Assembly: GCA_019912905.1 (NCBI GenBank)
Contig: JAIOHO010001043.1
Coordinates: forward strand, 1-17,161
Direction: 5' to 3'
Origin: Anaerolineae bacterium
Lineage (GTDB): Bacteria; Chloroflexota; Anaerolineae; Aggregatilineales; Phototrophicaceae
Length of the DNA: 17,161 nt
Shown here: positions 15,079 to 17,161 of the stretch, piece by piece
How the letters are laid out: every line of letters begins with the position of its first letter
How positions within the stretch are numbered: the stretch's first letter is position 1
Program-made: the position numbers and the translations under genes
The notes under the pieces: model-generated
The model's input: only the letters and a program-made list of their open reading frames with translations
Told to the model about the DNA's origin: nothing
Databases searched by the model: none

Positions 15079-15513
15079 GTGGCTGAGCAATACGACCCAA
15101 AACAGATCGCCCGCCTGCGGCAGGTGCTGCACCAGGCGCAGGGGCTGGAATTACTCTGGCTGACCGGCCTGGAGCATGTCCCCTGGTTTGAAACAGCAGC
15201 CCGCGACCAACCGCTGGCCCGGCTGGATCAGGCGGCGGGCAGTGACCGACTGGAGTGGTTAAAGAATCACCTTCGACAGAATCGCGTCGAGGGCGATTTT
15301 TTATTCCGCATGAATGACTTCGGCAGCATTCCCTGGGCGCGCGTGCGGCTGGATTCACATTTCGTGTGGCTCGACGCGATCACTGCGGATTCGAATGATT
15401 TATCCTTCATCGCCCCGAACTACACCCTGCGCCTCGACCTCCGCCTGACCACGACAGCCTGCGAAATCTATCGCTGGCGGCACACGCCGTTTGATCTGGA
15501 CACCGATGAATGA
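15079..15513 (+). CDS. Unrecognised 144-aa protein coupled to the phosphopantetheinyl transferase
   Basis: I do not recognise this protein. It is soluble, with no signal peptide or membrane helix and one cysteine. The first half is probably helical (residues about 5-70, rich in R, L, Q, A). The second half (about 75-144) looks strand-rich with several aromatic residues: FLFRMNDFGSIPWARVRL, HFVWLDAI, and a final YRWRHTPFDLDTDE. The start is a GTG at 15079 with only weak ribosome-site similarity; no other ATG, TTG or GTG in frame fits after the rpmB stop. The stop overlaps the start of the next gene by 8 bp, so the two are probably translated together. Coding style resembles its neighbours, which supports a real gene. 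No function is claimed. Confidence 0.7.
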   Translation: MAEQYDPKQIARLRQVLHQAQGLELLWLTGLEHVPWFETAARDQPLARLDQAAGSDRLEWLKNHLRQNRVEGDFLFRMNDFGSIPWARVRLDSHFVWLDAITADSNDLSFIAPNYTLRLDLRLTTTACEIYRWRHTPFDLDTDE

Positions 15514-16237
15514 GCGTCCGTGGCCGAATCCGATAGGCGAAGACACACTGGCGGACGACGCGGTGCATGTCTGGCTGGCCGATTTACGCATCCCGCCCAG
15601 TAACATCCCTTCCTTGCAGGCGATGCTCGCTGACGACGAAAAGGTCCGAGCCAGCCGCTTTCGCTTTGAGCCTCTCCAAAACGTATTCATCGTGTCGCAC
15701 GGCATCCTTCGCCTGCTGCTGAGCCGCTATCTGAACTGCGATCCTGCCAGCCTGCGGTTTCAGCACAATTCGCACGGCAAACCGGAATTGCCCGGCCACG
15801 AACTGCGTTTCAACTTCTCGCATTCCGGTGATTATACGATCTATGCCCTGGTGCGGCGGCATCAGATCGGCATCGACATCGAACGCATGAGGCCGTTAGA
15901 CGATCTCGAAACGATTGCCCGCTATTATTTCTCGGAAGTCGAGTGCGCGGCCCTGCTGAATCTGCGGCCCGAGGAGCAGGTCCAGGGTTTTTTCAACGGC
16001 TGGACGCGTAAGGAAGCTTACATCAAGGCCATCGGCAAGGGTCTCGCCCAACCGCTGGATGCATTCGACGTCACCCTGGCCCCTGACAGCCCGGCCAGGC
16101 TGCTGCGTGTGGAAGGCGACCTCGCTGCCCCTCAGCGCTGGAGCCTGTGGGATGTGCCTGCACCTGCGGGCTATGCCGCTGCCTGCATGGTCGAATGCCC
16201 GACTTGTGAACTTCAGCTACGAACGTTCACGCTTTAA
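15506..16237 (+). CDS. Sfp-type 4'-phosphopantetheinyl transferase
   Basis: Transfers the 4'-phosphopantetheine arm of coenzyme A to a conserved serine of acyl- or peptidyl-carrier proteins, making them active in fatty-acid, polyketide or nonribosomal peptide synthesis. 243 aa, the size of stand-alone Sfp/HetI-type enzymes rather than the shorter AcpS. Motifs are in order: HGKPEL, FNFSHSGDY, the magnesium-binding GIDIE (Asp124, Glu126) and WTRKEAYIKAIGKGL (Lys169, Glu170). The ATG at 15506 overlaps the upstream stop by 8 bp; a TTG at 15491 is possible but adds only five residues. No carrier protein, NRPS or PKS gene is in the window, so its partner lies elsewhere. Confidence 0.93.
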   Translation: MNERPWPNPIGEDTLADDAVHVWLADLRIPPSNIPSLQAMLADDEKVRASRFRFEPLQNVFIVSHGILRLLLSRYLNCDPASLRFQHNSHGKPELPGHELRFNFSHSGDYTIYALVRRHQIGIDIERMRPLDDLETIARYYFSEVECAALLNLRPEEQVQGFFNGWTRKEAYIKAIGKGLAQPLDAFDVTLAPDSPARLLRVEGDLAAPQRWSLWDVPAPAGYAAACMVECPTCELQLRTFTL

Positions 16238-16307
16238 GCGAATCCTGACGCGGATATGCGCACAGAACGTCGCTACCCGGCAGCGATTTACAGATGCGAA
16301 TGCGCTC

Positions 16308-17093
16308 TCACAGAATCCTTCCAGTGGAGCCAACCACATGCAGCTGCCCGGCCCGCAGAATCAGGCAGGTGCGCTCCGGGTAGCGCTGTTGAAACAGGTA
16401 GGCAAATCGCTCCGGGCTGTCGGTGTTATCGGCGTACATGTCGTAATGATTGGGAACCACGACCTTCGGGCTGACCAGTTTGACGGCGTGCAGCGCACCG
16501 AGAATGTCCATATTGCCCGCCTGCCCATTGATGCACAGAAATGCCACGTCGATTGAAAAACGCGCGCCTATCTCGCGCATACTGTAGAACAGCACGGTAT
16601 CACCAGAGAAGTACAGTGTCAGGCCGTCGATTTCCAGCACGTAGCCCAGCGCACCGCCGCCATGCACTGCTTTAACGGCGTGGACTCGGTAATGCCCGAC
16701 CTCAAAATCCGTGCCAACCGCAACGAGATTGACCCGTAATTCGGGAATATCCAGCGTGTGCACCAGCTTGTCAAACACTTCGGAAGAACCATAAAACTGC
16801 GTTTCCGGGGGTTCCGCCAGCATCACGACCGAGTTGGGGTCCAGATGATCGAGGTGATCGTGTGTCAGCAGCACCGCGCGCACATCCAGGCCGGAGTCCG
16901 CTTCGATCACCGGCGGAATCAGCCGGGTATGCATGACATAATTCAGCGGTGAGATAATTTCGGTCAGATAAGGGTCGATAAAAATAATCTCGCCGTAAGC
17001 ATTCTTCAGTGCGTAGCCGGATTGTCCGAGCGGCCATATTCCAATTGTATCTGGCTCGATGGGCGTGTCTTCGAGTGCGGGTTTGATGCTCAT
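16308..17093 (-). CDS. UlaG-like metallo-beta-lactamase-fold hydrolase
   Basis: 261 aa. The motif THDHLDHLDP (His78, His80, Asp82, His83), His144, the SGDT Asp165 and PNHYD His216 give the metal ligands of the metallo-beta-lactamase fold. IDPYLTE and WPLGQSGYALK near the N-terminus are typical of the UlaG-like group (L-ascorbate-6-phosphate lactonase and relatives), but many members of this group have unknown substrates, so lactonase is a suggestion only. No ula phosphotransferase genes are nearby. The ATG at 17093 is chosen because AGGAGG lies five bases upstream; the GTG at 17096 is too close to it. The gene is convergent with the transferase gene; the 70-bp gap has no convincing terminator. 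Confidence 0.88.
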   Translation of the reverse strand: MSIKPALEDTPIEPDTIGIWPLGQSGYALKNAYGEIIFIDPYLTEIISPLNYVMHTRLIPPVIEADSGLDVRAVLLTHDHLDHLDPNSVVMLAEPPETQFYGSSEVFDKLVHTLDIPELRVNLVAVGTDFEVGHYRVHAVKAVHGGGALGYVLEIDGLTLYFSGDTVLFYSMREIGARFSIDVAFLCINGQAGNMDILGALHAVKLVSPKVVVPNHYDMYADNTDSPERFAYLFQQRYPERTCLILRAGQLHVVGSTGRIL

Positions 17094-17122
17094 CACTACC
17101 TCCTGAGGGGACGCTATTTCAG

Positions 17123-17151
17123 ACTATAGGGGTCGCGTCAGCGTTACGCAA
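17123..17151 (-). promoter_or_regulatory. Sigma70-like promoter of the UlaG-like gene
   Basis: On the minus strand this reads TTGCGT, a 17-bp spacer and TATAGT, a near-consensus arrangement. Transcription would begin near 17116, about 23 nt before the start codon, leaving a short leader that contains the AGGAGG ribosome site. Confidence 0.65.
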
Positions 17152-17161
17152 GGGCCAGCGA

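Noticed and set aside
16270..16286. Hairpin TCGCT/AGCGA as a bidirectional terminator between the transferase and UlaG-like genes
   Set aside because: The stem is only 5 bp and neither side has a real T-run.

Overview
The window is a run of ordinary bacterial chromosome: moderately GC-rich, tightly packed, with short intergenic gaps and clear Shine-Dalgarno sites. No rRNA, tRNA, CRISPR array, transposase, integrase or phage gene was seen. The gene style suggests a free-living heterotroph, and Chloroflexota is my best guess (long kinase-ATPase-TPR regulator, enlarged Liv-type permeases, stand-alone Sfp-type transferase). The taxon is inference, because no marker here settles it.

Left part (1-2280): the 3' portion of a MalK/UgpC-type sugar ABC transporter ATPase is followed 20 bp later by a ROK-family protein, as in a sugar-uptake operon. 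A small single gene (71 aa, DUF2630-like) follows and ends at a good intrinsic terminator (2237-2276).

Centre-left (2280-8650): a 1174-aa regulator joins a complete Ser/Thr kinase domain, a STAND/AAA-type ATPase and a TPR-rich C-terminus. Its stop lies 22 bp before a complete cytochrome P450, so the two are probably co-transcribed. The P450 meets a four-carbon acid sugar kinase family gene (DUF1537) tail to tail, with a 4-bp stop overlap.

Centre-right (8650-14680): a complete Liv-type ABC importer, substrate-binding protein, two permeases and two ATPases in the order K-H-M-G-F. It is transcribed divergently from the DUF1537 gene. The intergenic region has a sigma70-like promoter, a perfect TGCATATGCA palindrome next to the -35 box, and a leader that can fold. 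A hairpin separates livK from livH. LivM carries about 230 extra N-terminal residues with several hydrophobic segments, and LivH has an extra N-terminal hydrophobic segment.

Right part (14680-17161): rpmB (cysteine-free bL28), preceded by a promoter-like sequence and then a terminator-like hairpin. Next come an unrecognised 144-aa protein and an Sfp-type 4'-phosphopantetheinyl transferase that overlap by 8 bp. On the opposite strand is a UlaG-like metallo-beta-lactamase-fold hydrolase with its own promoter.

I did not find a system that is clearly new. The best leads are the kinase-STAND-TPR/P450 pair, the enlarged LivM/LivH permeases beside the DUF1537 kinase, and the promoter-plus-terminator leader of rpmB.
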